From positions 1-13,021 of the forward strand of contig JAKFDA010000042.1 of the NCBI GenBank assembly GCA_036676355.1: a DNA stretch of 13,021 nt, in the 5' to 3' direction. Positions within the stretch are counted from its first letter, which is position 1. Every line of letters starts with the position of its first letter. The position numbers were made by a program, and so were the translations under genes. Source of the stretch: ZC4RG42 sp036676355 (GTDB lineage: Bacteria; Pseudomonadota; Gammaproteobacteria; Burkholderiales; SG8-39). Positions 1-7,071 of the stretch are shown here, in pieces. The notes below the pieces were generated by a model. It saw only the letters and a program-made list of their open reading frames with translations, made no database searches and had not been told where the DNA came from.

Positions 1-4
1 TTCT

Positions 5-40
5 TACTTCCGGAAGCGGGCCATTAATACTTCCGGGAGC
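5..40. repeat. Pair of 13-bp direct repeats
   Basis: TACTTCCGGAAGC (5-17) recurs as TACTTCCGGGAGC (28-40) with one mismatch, at a 23-bp step. The first copy contains the palindrome CTTCCGGAAG. The rest of 1-185 is AT-richer than the window, with no credible gene. This could be a pair of regulator sites for a gene left of the window or debris of an older element. Function is unknown. Confidence 0.5.
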
Positions 41-135
41 CACTAGGGCTGATTCATCAATCAGTGTCTTTTCTGAAATGCAAAAGCGACAATGTGTATT
101 ATGTAAAATTATATTTTCATGCAGTCCACGCCAGA

Positions 136-163
136 ACATCGATACACGCGAGCACATCGATAC
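136..163. repeat. Pair of exact 10-bp direct repeats
   Basis: ACATCGATAC occurs at 136-145 and again at 154-163, an 18-bp step. It lies just beyond the 3' end of the decayed minus-strand gene at 186-800. Each copy contains the palindrome ATCGAT. No function can be assigned, and chance is possible for a repeat this short. Confidence 0.4.
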
Positions 164-185
164 CTGGCCTACTATGTAAATGACG

Positions 186-800
186 TTATACCGAAGCTGC
201 CGAGGCTGGCGAATTGCCCTCGCGCGCCGTGTCGCGGCCACCTTCGTAGACTCGACAACAAACTTCGAAACAGTAGGCCGCGATCAGCGACATCATCACC
301 ATTTCCCCGCCGTCCTCCACCAGCGCCGCAAGCGCCGCGGGGGTGCCCGCGCCGGCCATGCTGTGTATGAGATCGAACGCCACTCCGAACACGCCGAGCA
401 GCAGGAGCAACAGCAGCAATCGTCGTGAATCGGCGCGCGCGGGTGCGTCCGCGCGACGATGCGCAAGCGCGACCAGTAAGAACAGCACCCCGGCGACGCC
501 GGCGATGACAAGCAGCTCTCCATAATCAGTCGGCCGCAACGCCCATCCGCCATGCAGGTTGAAGCGCCCCACTGCCGCCAATCCCCAAACGCTCGTGCAG
601 GCCGATCGCATCGTCCATGAGCAGATATGCGGTCACGATGCTCAGACGAGATAGAGCGCGACACGGAGGCGCTAAAAGACGGCGGCGAGTAGAAGCGTCG
701 CCTGTTTTAACAGCCCCGTTCCCAAGTGCGGCGCTGGTGATCTTCTGGCATTGGTCTCTATTGGAGTGAATCGGATCGAGCCAAGAGCGAGCGCGCGCAT
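186..800 (-). pseudogene. Decayed gene for a small integral membrane protein
   Basis: No single frame spans this gene, but consecutive pieces in two frames join into one plausible membrane protein. From an ATG at 798-800 the first piece ends with a hydrophobic run (LLKQATLLLAAVF) and hits a TAG at 672-674. The same frame continues as RLRVALYLV to a TGA at 642-644. A second frame then reads SIVTAYLLMDDAIGLHERLG and stops at a TGA at 526-528. The original frame resumes with DYGELLVIAGVAGVLFLLVAL, a polyleucine segment and a C-terminal helix, ending with TAA at 186-188. Three to four membrane segments and a conserved-looking MDD..GLHERLG motif are visible. The uninterrupted ORF starting at 611 holds only the C-terminal half, and its first ~28 codons are out of frame. 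I do not recognise the family. Sequencing errors are possible, but three lesions favour true decay. Confidence 0.65.
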
Positions 801-869
801 TGAACGCCCCGGACCGGCCGATGGCTCATCAGTCGTTCTCGCTCGCGCTGCCGGAAACTCTACGACCGA

Positions 870-1076
870 TTAGCGCTTCTCGACTATGAACGTGACCTTG
901 AGGTCGACGCGATAGCATTGAATCTTGTTGTCCTTCACGACCACCTGCTGCTCCTTCACCCATGCCGAGCGGACGTTCTCCAGCGTTTCAGTAGCACCCG
1001 CAATGCCCTGCTGGATGGCATCTTCAAAGCTCTTTTCGGACTCTGCGGTGATCTCGATCACTTTTGCTATTGACAT
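870..1076 (-). CDS. Dodecin (flavin-storage protein)
   Basis: This encodes a 68-residue protein beginning MSIAKVIEITAESEKSFEDA, the full length of the dodecin family. Dodecins form hollow 12-mers in the cytosol that bind flavins such as FMN, riboflavin or lumichrome, and are thought to store or sequester them. The fold signature is visible: an N-terminal beta strand, a helix around residues 14-34, then two long strands. W39 in ENVRSAWV matches the family tryptophan that stacks on the flavin, and Q43/Q44 and Q58-like positions follow in the binding region. The ATG at 1074-1076 is chosen because AAGGAG sits 9 bases upstream and because known dodecins start here; the reading frame stays open to 1190 but that extension lacks family resemblance. 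It appears monocistronic. Confidence 0.93.
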   Translation of the reverse strand: MSIAKVIEITAESEKSFEDAIQQGIAGATETLENVRSAWVKEQQVVVKDNKIQCYRVDLKVTFIVEKR

Positions 1077-1131
1077 GACAATCGCTCCTTGTCGGTGCAG
1101 TGGGGTTGAAGATGGAGTCGCATGGATGACT

Positions 1132-1146
1132 GCATCGTGTCGATGC
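1132..1146. repeat. 15-bp perfect dyad upstream of dodecin
   Basis: GCATCG-TGT-CGATGC is a perfect 6-bp inverted repeat with a 3-bp centre, 56 bases upstream of the dodecin start codon. The size and position would suit an operator for a dimeric regulator. No regulator is identified, so this is only a structural call. Confidence 0.4.
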
Positions 1147-1303
1147 GGGCAATCGCTGTGCCGGTCAAAGAGAGGTCTGGTTAGGAGCATGGAGCATGCC
1201 GAAACGCGTACGGCGCCCGGATTGATGCTGTGGCAATCATGTACGCCCGATAGAGGGACGCCAGATAGGCTTCAGTGCGCCCTGCGACCCGAATGGCATG
1301 GAG

Positions 1304-1326
1304 GCGACCGTCTTTCAGGCGGTCGC
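1304..1326. repeat. Inverted repeat 3' of the 192-residue gene
   Basis: GCGACCG (1304-1310) and CGGTCGC (1320-1326) form a 7-bp stem around a 9-base loop. It lies about 95 bases beyond the stop of the minus-strand gene at 1421-1999 and could terminate its transcript. There is no run of T after the stem on either strand, so an intrinsic terminator is not well supported. Confidence 0.35.
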
Positions 1327-1420
1327 GGACGCTGACCACCATCGCTTCACCAAGAATTCAACGTTTAACAAAGCACGGGGAACGCCCCGACGCCGGACCT
1401 GTGCGCGCTGATGGCGTGGC

Positions 1421-1999
1421 TCAGATCACAACCCGTGCATCGCCTCGTCCGATCCGGTCCCGAAGATCGCGGATTCGATAAAGCACATCGTTACTGCCGC
1501 GTAGTACAAGCGGACGGGAAGTCTCGATCGTGAACTCGGCCTGAACGTCTCCATTGGCGAACTGCACCGGATTTTCGAAGACGACCTTCAATCCGGACTT
1601 GAGAACCGGCATGCCGTCGACGCGCTTGTGCCAGGATTCGACTCGATGGCGCCACTCTTTCGCATGGGGGCTCTCTTCACAATGCCTGAAGCGCGTAAGC
1701 ATTGCGTAAATCTTCTTCGGGCAATGATGATATTCCAGCGGGCAGTCGTATTCGGTCATCACTTTGAAGGCGATGCTCTGTTCGCTCCGCTGGATCTTGA
1801 CCGGGATGATCAATGCGCTCACCCGTTCTTCGCCGGTCGTCTTGTTCGCAAAGCGGTAGGCGCCGTAGCAGACCGATCGCTTGGGTGAGGAAATCGCCAG
1901 AACCTCGAACGCTTTGGTGTCGTCCTCCTGGTTGATTTCCTGCGCAAAGAACTCCTGCAGCGACTGTGAGGGCTGCCGGTCGGCGTGTGACCATTCCAT
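1421..1999 (-). CDS. Hypothetical protein, 192 aa, possibly DUF6927-like
   Basis: This is a soluble 192-residue protein with no signal peptide or membrane segment. The start is supported by GAGGAAG 7 bases before the ATG and by an upstream promoter-like pair. Visible features are a central strand-rich block (CYGAYRFANKTTGEERVSALIIPVKI, residues 44-69, shown here only in outline as a TGEERV..L core), a TEYDCPLEYHHCPKKIYAMLT block (82-102) with C86 and C93, an EWRHRVESW helix (115-123), and a C-terminal strand region ending in YRIRDLRDR. The order 'ageing TGE strand, E...P..Y.CP..I...LT, EWR' recalls small uncharacterised proteins of the DUF6927 type found on plasmids, phages and chromosomes. 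That resemblance is from memory and weak. It is flanked by unrelated genes and is probably transcribed alone. No function is proposed. Confidence 0.7.
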   Translation of the reverse strand: MEWSHADRQPSQSLQEFFAQEINQEDDTKAFEVLAISSPKRSVCYGAYRFANKTTGEERVSALIIPVKIQRSEQSIAFKVMTEYDCPLEYHHCPKKIYAMLTRFRHCEESPHAKEWRHRVESWHKRVDGMPVLKSGLKVVFENPVQFANGDVQAEFTIETSRPLVLRGSNDVLYRIRDLRDRIGRGDARVVI

Positions 2000-2027
2000 A
2001 TCAACTTCCTCAGAACGTGCTTTCCGC

Positions 2028-2056
2028 TATATAACGGCCTCCGTAATCGCTTGCAA
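2028..2056 (-). promoter_or_regulatory. Candidate sigma-70 promoter for the 192-residue gene
   Basis: On the minus strand TTGCAA (2051-2056) is followed by a 17-base spacer and TATATA (2028-2033). Each hexamer matches the sigma-70 consensus at four of six positions and the spacing is ideal. The -10 element lies 28 bases before the start codon at 1999, leaving room for the good GAGGAAG ribosome binding site. Confidence 0.5.
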
Positions 2057-2166
2057 TGCGTTAACACAACGATGCATCGTGAAGCCGCGACTTGCGCACC
2101 CGATTGGGGGCCGTTCGGTGACAACGCAGTCCATATTGGTCCGCGAGCCTGATGGCCGAATGCCGG

Positions 2167-3738
2167 CTATTTTATTTCCCCTGTCTCAGCCAGGTTTTTG
2201 TCGCCGAGCCGGCATCTCAGGAGCACGTATTGTCCGTCCCGCATGACAGGCGCCGCGTTGCGGCAGGCCGGAGGCACATCCGATTCCGATTCTGTAGCGA
2301 GGTAGAACACTTCATGCGGCCCGGTCAGTCGTTCGAGTGCCGGCCCGTCCTTGGCATTCGGCACAACGCGCTGCGCGTAAAACGAGATGCGCGCGTTCGG
2401 TCCGCCGTAAACATATAGCGGATCGTACGATTTTGCCGCCAGAGCGAAGTGCTTGACGTTCGACTCCTCGCTGTCGGCGTAGAGGCGCTCTTGACCGTAT
2501 ACCCAGACCGAAGCGATCAGGCCGACGAGCAGCAGTGCCGGAGCGTGGCGGCGAAGATTCACGCGCAACAGCGCGCCGACCGCAACCGGCGTCAGCCCGC
2601 CCATCGCCAGCAACAGCACCTGTGCGTTTACACCGCCCTCGCCCTTCACGATCAACCAGATCGCCGTGCCGATAGCGCCCAAGATCAATCCGGCGTAGAG
2701 GATGTTGTTCAATCGCTCGTATCGACCGCGCGCATTCGCAAGGTAATGGCCGAGCAGAATTGCGAGCGACGGACTGAGCAACAACGCGTACTGTATTTGT
2801 TTGGTGATGTTGAGGGACAGGATGATGAATGTCGCGGCGAACCACACCAGCGCGAGTTGCACAACAGGCGGGAGTGGCCTCGTTCGATAAAGCCAGATGC
2901 CTGCAGGTATGAAGAACACGGACCACGGCGCAAAGAACTTGAACAAGCCGGGGACGTACCAATAAACCGGATTCGCACGGTGGCCGCCCAGATAGGTTGC
3001 TTCCACTTCTTCACCGACCCAGTAGGTGGCCACATCATGCAACTCAAAATAAATCGCCGCATACCAGCCCAGCGCCAACAACAGCAGGAGCAGCAGACCA
3101 AGCGGGTTTACAAGTTTGCGCAATAACGCGTACTGGCGTCGCTTCAACGAGAAGAACAGCAATACCGCAAGCGGCATGGCCAGCGCGGCCGGGCCCTTGG
3201 TCAGGAATCCGAGCCCCATCAGCACATGCAATGCGACGACGCGCGATGTGCTGACGCCTTCGAACAGCAGTCGATAAACCACGATGCAGGCCGCGATGAC
3301 GAAGAACAGCAGAATCGCATCGGTTTCGGCACTTCTGAAATAGCGCAGCGCCATGTAACTGGACACGAAGCAGATGATCGTCGCCAGCGCCGTGGCGGTC
3401 CCTGACGCTTTACGGAGCCAGAGAAATAACGCCAGCACGCTGAACAGCGAAAATGTGGCGGAGGCAAATCGTGCGGTGAACTCGGTGACTTTGCCGAAGG
3501 CCTCATAACTCGATGCGGTAAGCCAGTACGCCAGCGGCGGTTTACGCAGCCGCACCTCGCCGTTGTAGCGCGGAACGAGCCAGTCGCCGTCGGCGACCAT
3601 GACCCGCGCCGTCTCCGCGACACGGAGCTCCTGCGTCTTATAGATCGGCTTGACGCTCAAGCCCCAATAGATGCACATCAACCCAATGACGAGCACGAGG
3701 AGCGTGTACCTGAGCCAGGAAGATGCGCTGGGAGCCAT
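2167..3738 (-). CDS. GT39/ArnT-like membrane glycosyltransferase
   Basis: This 523-residue polytopic protein belongs to the GT39/GT83 (PMT, ArnT) superfamily, which uses polyprenyl-phosphate sugars on the periplasmic side to glycosylate lipid A or other envelope acceptors. After a first membrane helix (about 11-28) comes the hallmark periplasmic loop: TQELRVAETARVM (35-47), GDWLVPRYNGE (51-61) and RKPPLAYW (65-72). Roughly ten more hydrophobic helices follow up to about residue 440, then a soluble tail of about 80 residues. In this loop the usual Asp-Glu pair of many relatives is Gln36-Glu37, which I believe is a trait of a subgroup. It is the last gene of the GT2 - LAB_N - GT39 operon, 76 bases after the LAB_N stop, which matches an arn-like order of lipid-linked donor synthesis, flipping and transfer. 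The sugar and the acceptor cannot be read from the sequence. Confidence 0.85.
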   Translation of the reverse strand: MAPSASSWLRYTLLVLVIGLMCIYWGLSVKPIYKTQELRVAETARVMVADGDWLVPRYNGEVRLRKPPLAYWLTASSYEAFGKVTEFTARFASATFSLFSVLALFLWLRKASGTATALATIICFVSSYMALRYFRSAETDAILLFFVIAACIVVYRLLFEGVSTSRVVALHVLMGLGFLTKGPAALAMPLAVLLFFSLKRRQYALLRKLVNPLGLLLLLLLALGWYAAIYFELHDVATYWVGEEVEATYLGGHRANPVYWYVPGLFKFFAPWSVFFIPAGIWLYRTRPLPPVVQLALVWFAATFIILSLNITKQIQYALLLSPSLAILLGHYLANARGRYERLNNILYAGLILGAIGTAIWLIVKGEGGVNAQVLLLAMGGLTPVAVGALLRVNLRRHAPALLLVGLIASVWVYGQERLYADSEESNVKHFALAAKSYDPLYVYGGPNARISFYAQRVVPNAKDGPALERLTGPHEVFYLATESESDVPPACRNAAPVMRDGQYVLLRCRLGDKNLAETGEIK

Positions 3739-3814
3739 ATCTAAATCGAAGAGGTGAAAGCGCGGAGATGCAACGCGGGCACGCTGCTTCGCTGCGACGA
3801 TGAGGGCTACGAAC

Positions 3815-4105
3815 TTATTCGGATAGCGCCGCGCAGGCCTTGTTTTTTTCCTTGTAGATCAGATGGAGATTGCGCAGATAAATGAAGACACCGGCCGCCT
3901 GCCCCACGATGAAAACGGGATCCTGCCGGTGCACGGCATACAGCAACAGGGTCGCACCGCCAAGAAGGCTGAAGTACCAGAATGCCACCGGGATAATGCT
4001 GCGCTTTGCGCGCTCGCTGGCAAACCATTGCACTCCGAAGCGCATGGTGAAAAAGGCCTGGCCGAGAAAACCGATCGCCAGCCAAAGTGGATCATAGTCG
4101 GTCAT
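3815..4105 (-). CDS. Lipid A biosynthesis N-terminal domain (LAB_N) membrane protein
   Basis: This 96-residue protein has the LAB_N signature: LWLAIGFLGQAFFTMRFGVQW near the N-terminus, then ERAKRSIIPVAFWYFSLLGG and a third segment QDPVFIVGQAAGVFIYLRNL. It spans most of the protein, with three membrane helices and a short basic tail. LAB_N proteins sit in the inner membrane next to GT2 and ArnT-type genes and are thought to assist handling or flipping of the lipid-linked sugar. The start codon overlaps the end of the upstream GT2 gene by 14 bases, a sign of translational coupling. The fold is related to small multidrug-resistance-like helper proteins such as ArnE/ArnF only loosely. Exact role is inferred from context. 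Confidence 0.88.
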   Translation of the reverse strand: MTDYDPLWLAIGFLGQAFFTMRFGVQWFASERAKRSIIPVAFWYFSLLGGATLLLYAVHRQDPVFIVGQAAGVFIYLRNLHLIYKEKNKACAALSE

Positions 4106-4913
4106 TAGTGTCGCTCGTGTCGCGTAACTGGGGAATCCGGGCGCGGCGCATCAACCACATCACGCCGAACAGATCGACGATGCCGACCCACAGCCTGTTA
4201 TGCAGCCCGTAGTTGGAACGGCCCCGCAGGCGCGGACGATGATTGACTTCCACCGAGCGCGTTTCCCAGCCCGCGCGATGCATCAGGGCGGGGAGAAAGC
4301 GGTGCATGTGATCGAAATACGGCAACTCGAGGAACGCCTCCCGTTGGAACAACTTCAGGCCGCACCCCGTGTCCGGCGTGTTGTCACGGAGCAGCGTGCT
4401 GCGTACACGATTCGCGACGCGCGACGAAAGGCGCTTGAGTGCCGTATCGCGACGATTCTTTCGATAACCACCGATCAGGCGTACCGAGTGGGGGCTATCG
4501 GAAAGCGCCTTCAACAGGCGCGGAATATCCATCGGGTCGTTCTGGCCATCGCCGTCCACCGTAGCGATCCACTCATGGCGGGCCGCCCTGACACCGCTTC
4601 GAACCGCCGTGCTTTGTCCACAGGTGCGAGAATGCCGGATGGTGCGCAGTTGCGGGAAGGAGACGGCCAAGGCCGATAAGCGTGCGACGGTATCGTCATC
4701 GCTGTCGTCATCGACGTAGATCACTTCGTAATCGATCCTGCCGTCCAGCGCGGCGCGGATTTCCTCGAATAACGGTCCCACATTGGGTGCTTCGTTGCGA
4801 ACCGGAATGACGACCGACAATGCGACCGGACTCCAGCGGGCAATCGCAGTCGAGGAGCAAGCGACATCGGAGACAAACTCCATAGAGTCGTTTGCTTCGA
4901 ACATATCGGGCAT
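4092..4913 (-). CDS. Family 2 glycosyltransferase, polyprenyl-phosphate sugar synthase type
   Basis: This 273-residue enzyme has the GT2 fold of dolichyl-phosphate mannose synthase/ArnC: SVVIPVRNEAPNV (33-45), VIYVDDDSDDDT (64-75), the metal-binding VDGDGQNDP (119-127), DTGCGLKLF (181-189) and a basic loop RLRGRSNYG (228-236). It should load a sugar onto undecaprenyl phosphate at the cytosolic face. Only one hydrophobic stretch (241-255) is present, so it lacks the two C-terminal helices of ArnC and resembles the shorter DPM1-like class. About 30 extra N-terminal residues precede the catalytic domain; later ATG codons at residues 4 and 11 are alternative starts because no strong ribosome binding site precedes residue 1. 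It leads the three-gene minus operon and diverges from the response regulator gene across a region carrying PmrA-like half-sites. Confidence 0.87.
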   Translation of the reverse strand: MPDMFEANDSMEFVSDVACSSTAIARWSPVALSVVIPVRNEAPNVGPLFEEIRAALDGRIDYEVIYVDDDSDDDTVARLSALAVSFPQLRTIRHSRTCGQSTAVRSGVRAARHEWIATVDGDGQNDPMDIPRLLKALSDSPHSVRLIGGYRKNRRDTALKRLSSRVANRVRSTLLRDNTPDTGCGLKLFQREAFLELPYFDHMHRFLPALMHRAGWETRSVEVNHRPRLRGRSNYGLHNRLWVGIVDLFGVMWLMRRARIPQLRDTSDTNDRL

Positions 4914-4953
4914 GTCGATGAATTTTTCTCAGCGAATTAGTGCAACTTGTAAA

Positions 4954-4985
4954 TTTAAGGCAACAAGATTTAAGGAAAACTTAAG
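4954..4985. promoter_or_regulatory. PmrA/QseB-like box with an extra half-site
   Basis: TTTAAG-GAAAA-CTTAAG (4969-4985) fits the PmrA-type direct repeat YTTAAK-N5-YTTAAK exactly, with an 11-bp helical-turn step. A third TTTAAG lies upstream at 4954-4959. The site sits between the divergent GT2 operon and the response regulator, 42 bases before the preferred regulator start codon. The motif is directional and reads towards the regulator, suggesting autoregulation; it could also affect the divergent operon. A weak -10-like GAATCT begins 11 bases after the second half-site. Confidence 0.72.
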
Positions 4986-5027
4986 GTCGCCCCATCGAAT
5001 CTTGGAGGCATGGAGAAAGACACCATC

Positions 5028-5687
5028 ATGCGTTTGCTACTGGTCGAAGACGATCGAATGGTCGGGAAAGCGGTTCGTCAGGGACTGACGGATGCGGGTT
5101 TCGCGGTCGATTGGGTAACCGATGGGCAGTCCGCCGAACTGGCGTTCGCCACCGGCGTCCACGATCTTGCCATCCTCGATCTGGGCTTGCCGCGTCGGGA
5201 CGGCATGGCGGTGCTGCGCGCGCTGCGCGCCAGAAACAATGCGATTCCGGTAATCATCACGACTGCGCGGGACGCCGTCGCGGACCGCGTGGCCGGGCTG
5301 AACGCAGGCGCCGACGACTACGTGCTCAAGCCTTTCGATTTCGACGAGCTGGTCGCGCGCATCCGGGCACTGTTGCGCCGACACGCCGCAAGTGCCACTC
5401 CCCTGCACACCTTCGGTGCAATCTGTCTCGATCCCGTCAAAAGAACCGTTACCCTGCGTGGCGCCGAAGTAAGTCTATCGCCAAGGGAGTTCGCCATCAT
5501 CGAAGCGCTGATGCAACGTCCCGGCGCGGTGCTCTCGCGCGAAAAACTGGAAGAATCAATTTACGGCTGGGGTGAGGAAATCGGCAGCAACGCCGTCGAA
5601 GTGCACCTGCATCACCTGCGCAAGAAGCTCGGCAACGACGTGATCAGAAATGTCCGCGGCGTCGGCTACAAGATTTCCGAGTCCTGA
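5028..5687 (+). CDS. OmpR-family response regulator, PmrA/QseB type
   Basis: This 219-residue regulator has a receiver domain with acidic pocket D8/D9 (VEDD), phospho-acceptor D51 (ILDLGLPRRDG), switch threonine T79 and K101 (LKPFD), followed by a winged-helix DNA-binding domain (about 125-219) with LSPREFAIIEALMQRPG, a recognition helix SNAVEVHLHHLRKKLG and the wing RGVGYKI. This length and the GSNAVEVHLHHLRKKL segment are typical of the PmrA/BasR/QseB subgroup. I chose the ATG at 5028 because the family starts MRLLLVEDD and GGAG lies 12 bases upstream; an in-frame ATG at 5010 would add six residues but has GGAGG only one base away. The stop overlaps the kinase start by one base (TGATG). An upstream PmrA-like box suggests that it controls its own operon and the neighbouring envelope genes. 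Confidence 0.93.
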   Translation: MRLLLVEDDRMVGKAVRQGLTDAGFAVDWVTDGQSAELAFATGVHDLAILDLGLPRRDGMAVLRALRARNNAIPVIITTARDAVADRVAGLNAGADDYVLKPFDFDELVARIRALLRRHAASATPLHTFGAICLDPVKRTVTLRGAEVSLSPREFAIIEALMQRPGAVLSREKLEESIYGWGEEIGSNAVEVHLHHLRKKLGNDVIRNVRGVGYKISES

Positions 5688-7045
5688 TGCGGTCCCTGCA
5701 ACGACAACTTCTGATCTGGATTCTCAGCGCGCTGAGCATCGGCGGCCTGGTGCTCGTCTTCGCGTCGTATTTGATCTCCCTCGACGAGTTAGGGGAAGTA
5801 TTCGACGAGAACCTGAAACAGGTCGCGCTGGCGGCGGCGCATCATCATCGTTTCGATAACGCCTCGATGCCGGCCGCACACGTGCCTCGTACTCCGAATT
5901 TCTACGAGCAGGAGGGCGATTTCGATTTCGTCACCACGGTGTGGACTGCGGATGGCGTGCTCCGGTATACCTCGGACCCTAGCGTCTCACTGCCTTTCGT
6001 GAACAAGACCGGCCTGACTACCTTGAAGGAAGGCTCCGAAGAGTGGCATGTCTATTCCATCAGAACGGATCAGGGCATCGTCCAGGCGGCGCAACGTGCT
6101 TCGTCGCGTGAAATTCTCGCCGCGGAAGTTGCGTCGAAATCGCTCATTCCCACCTTCGCATTGGTTGCATTGATCGGCGTACTGTTGAGCATCGCGCTTC
6201 GACGAGGGCTGCGCCCGCTCGATCGCGCCGCCCGGGATGTCGCGGCACGCAGCGAAACTTCACTTGATCCGATTCGCGACGACAATCTGCCGAGGGAATT
6301 GCAGCCGCTCATCCGGTCTCTGAACGCACTCTTGCGCCGCCTCGGGGATGCATTTTTTCTGGAACGGAAGTTCGTGGCGGATGCCGCACACGGCTTGCGC
6401 ACCCCCGTCACCGCGCTGCGTCTGCAGGCGCAGCTGGTCGAGCGCGCACCGACGGAAACAATCCGCACGCAGGCTGTCGCCGATCTGAAGGCCGGTGTCG
6501 AGCGCGTCGAGCATTTGCTCGTGCAGTTGCTTGAACTTTCGCGCCTCGACCCCGAAGCGAATCTGCAAAAGCGCGAAAGACTTTCGCTCGCCGATCTAGC
6601 ACGCTCGGTGGTGAGTCGCTTGAGCGTCAAGGCCGAGCACAAGGGCGTCGATCTCGGTGTGGAAATCATCGACGAAGCCTGGGTCGACGGCGACCGGAAC
6701 CAGTTGTCCGTCCTGCTCGACAATCTCGTCGATAACGCGATCCGCTATAACGAACCGAACGGCGTCATCGACGTCAGTGTTTCGAACAATGCAGGCCATC
6801 CGACCATCACGGTGCGCGACAACGGCCCCGGCATTCCTGACGACGAACGGGACCGCGTGTTCGATCGCTTCTATCGCGGGTGCGATGCGCAAGCGACGGC
6901 TGACGGATCGCTCGGCAGTGGTCTTGGCCTGGCGATCGTCAGGACGATTGCCAACCAGCATCAGGCGGCGATAACGCTCGGCGTGCCGCAAGGCGGCAAG
7001 GGGCTCCAAGTCAGCGTCGCCTTTCCGCCGGCGCAAGCCGGATAA
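5687..7045 (+). CDS. Sensor histidine kinase, PmrB/QseC type
   Basis: The 452-residue kinase has two membrane helices (about 9-30 and 153-171) around a periplasmic sensor of about 120 residues resembling the 2CSK_N domain. The sensor contains an ELGE stretch (34-37, of the ExxE kind linked to iron sensing in PmrB) and a three-histidine cluster (52-54). A linker leads to HisKA with phospho-acceptor H235 in AAHGLRTPVTAL, then the ATPase domain: N box LLDNLVDNAIRYN (343-355), G1 DNGPGIP (378-384), F box FDRFYR (392-397) and G2 GSGLGLAIV (410-418). The residue after H235 is Gly where most relatives have Glu. It forms an operon with the regulator through a one-base overlap and ends 26 bases from a convergent gene. 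The ligand is unknown; metal or antimicrobial-peptide sensing is only an analogy. Confidence 0.93.
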   Translation: MRSLQRQLLIWILSALSIGGLVLVFASYLISLDELGEVFDENLKQVALAAAHHHRFDNASMPAAHVPRTPNFYEQEGDFDFVTTVWTADGVLRYTSDPSVSLPFVNKTGLTTLKEGSEEWHVYSIRTDQGIVQAAQRASSREILAAEVASKSLIPTFALVALIGVLLSIALRRGLRPLDRAARDVAARSETSLDPIRDDNLPRELQPLIRSLNALLRRLGDAFFLERKFVADAAHGLRTPVTALRLQAQLVERAPTETIRTQAVADLKAGVERVEHLLVQLLELSRLDPEANLQKRERLSLADLARSVVSRLSVKAEHKGVDLGVEIIDEAWVDGDRNQLSVLLDNLVDNAIRYNEPNGVIDVSVSNNAGHPTITVRDNGPGIPDDERDRVFDRFYRGCDAQATADGSLGSGLGLAIVRTIANQHQAAITLGVPQGGKGLQVSVAFPPAQAG

Positions 7046-7071
7046 AGCTGAACCGCCTGATTCCCGGTTGC

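Larger units (their letters stand above)
1077..1420. other. Intergenic stretch between dodecin and a hypothetical gene
   Basis: No coding region is supported here. It holds the dodecin ribosome binding site and presumably its promoter, a 15-bp dyad (1132-1146) and a 23-bp inverted repeat (1304-1326). A TTGACC on the minus strand lies about 80 bases before the dodecin start and could serve as a -35 element, but no convincing -10 pairs with it. Confidence 0.5.

Noticed and set aside
870..1190. Longer 106-residue form of dodecin from 1190
   Set aside because: The first 38 residues have no family likeness, and a strong ribosome binding site precedes the internal ATG at 1076.
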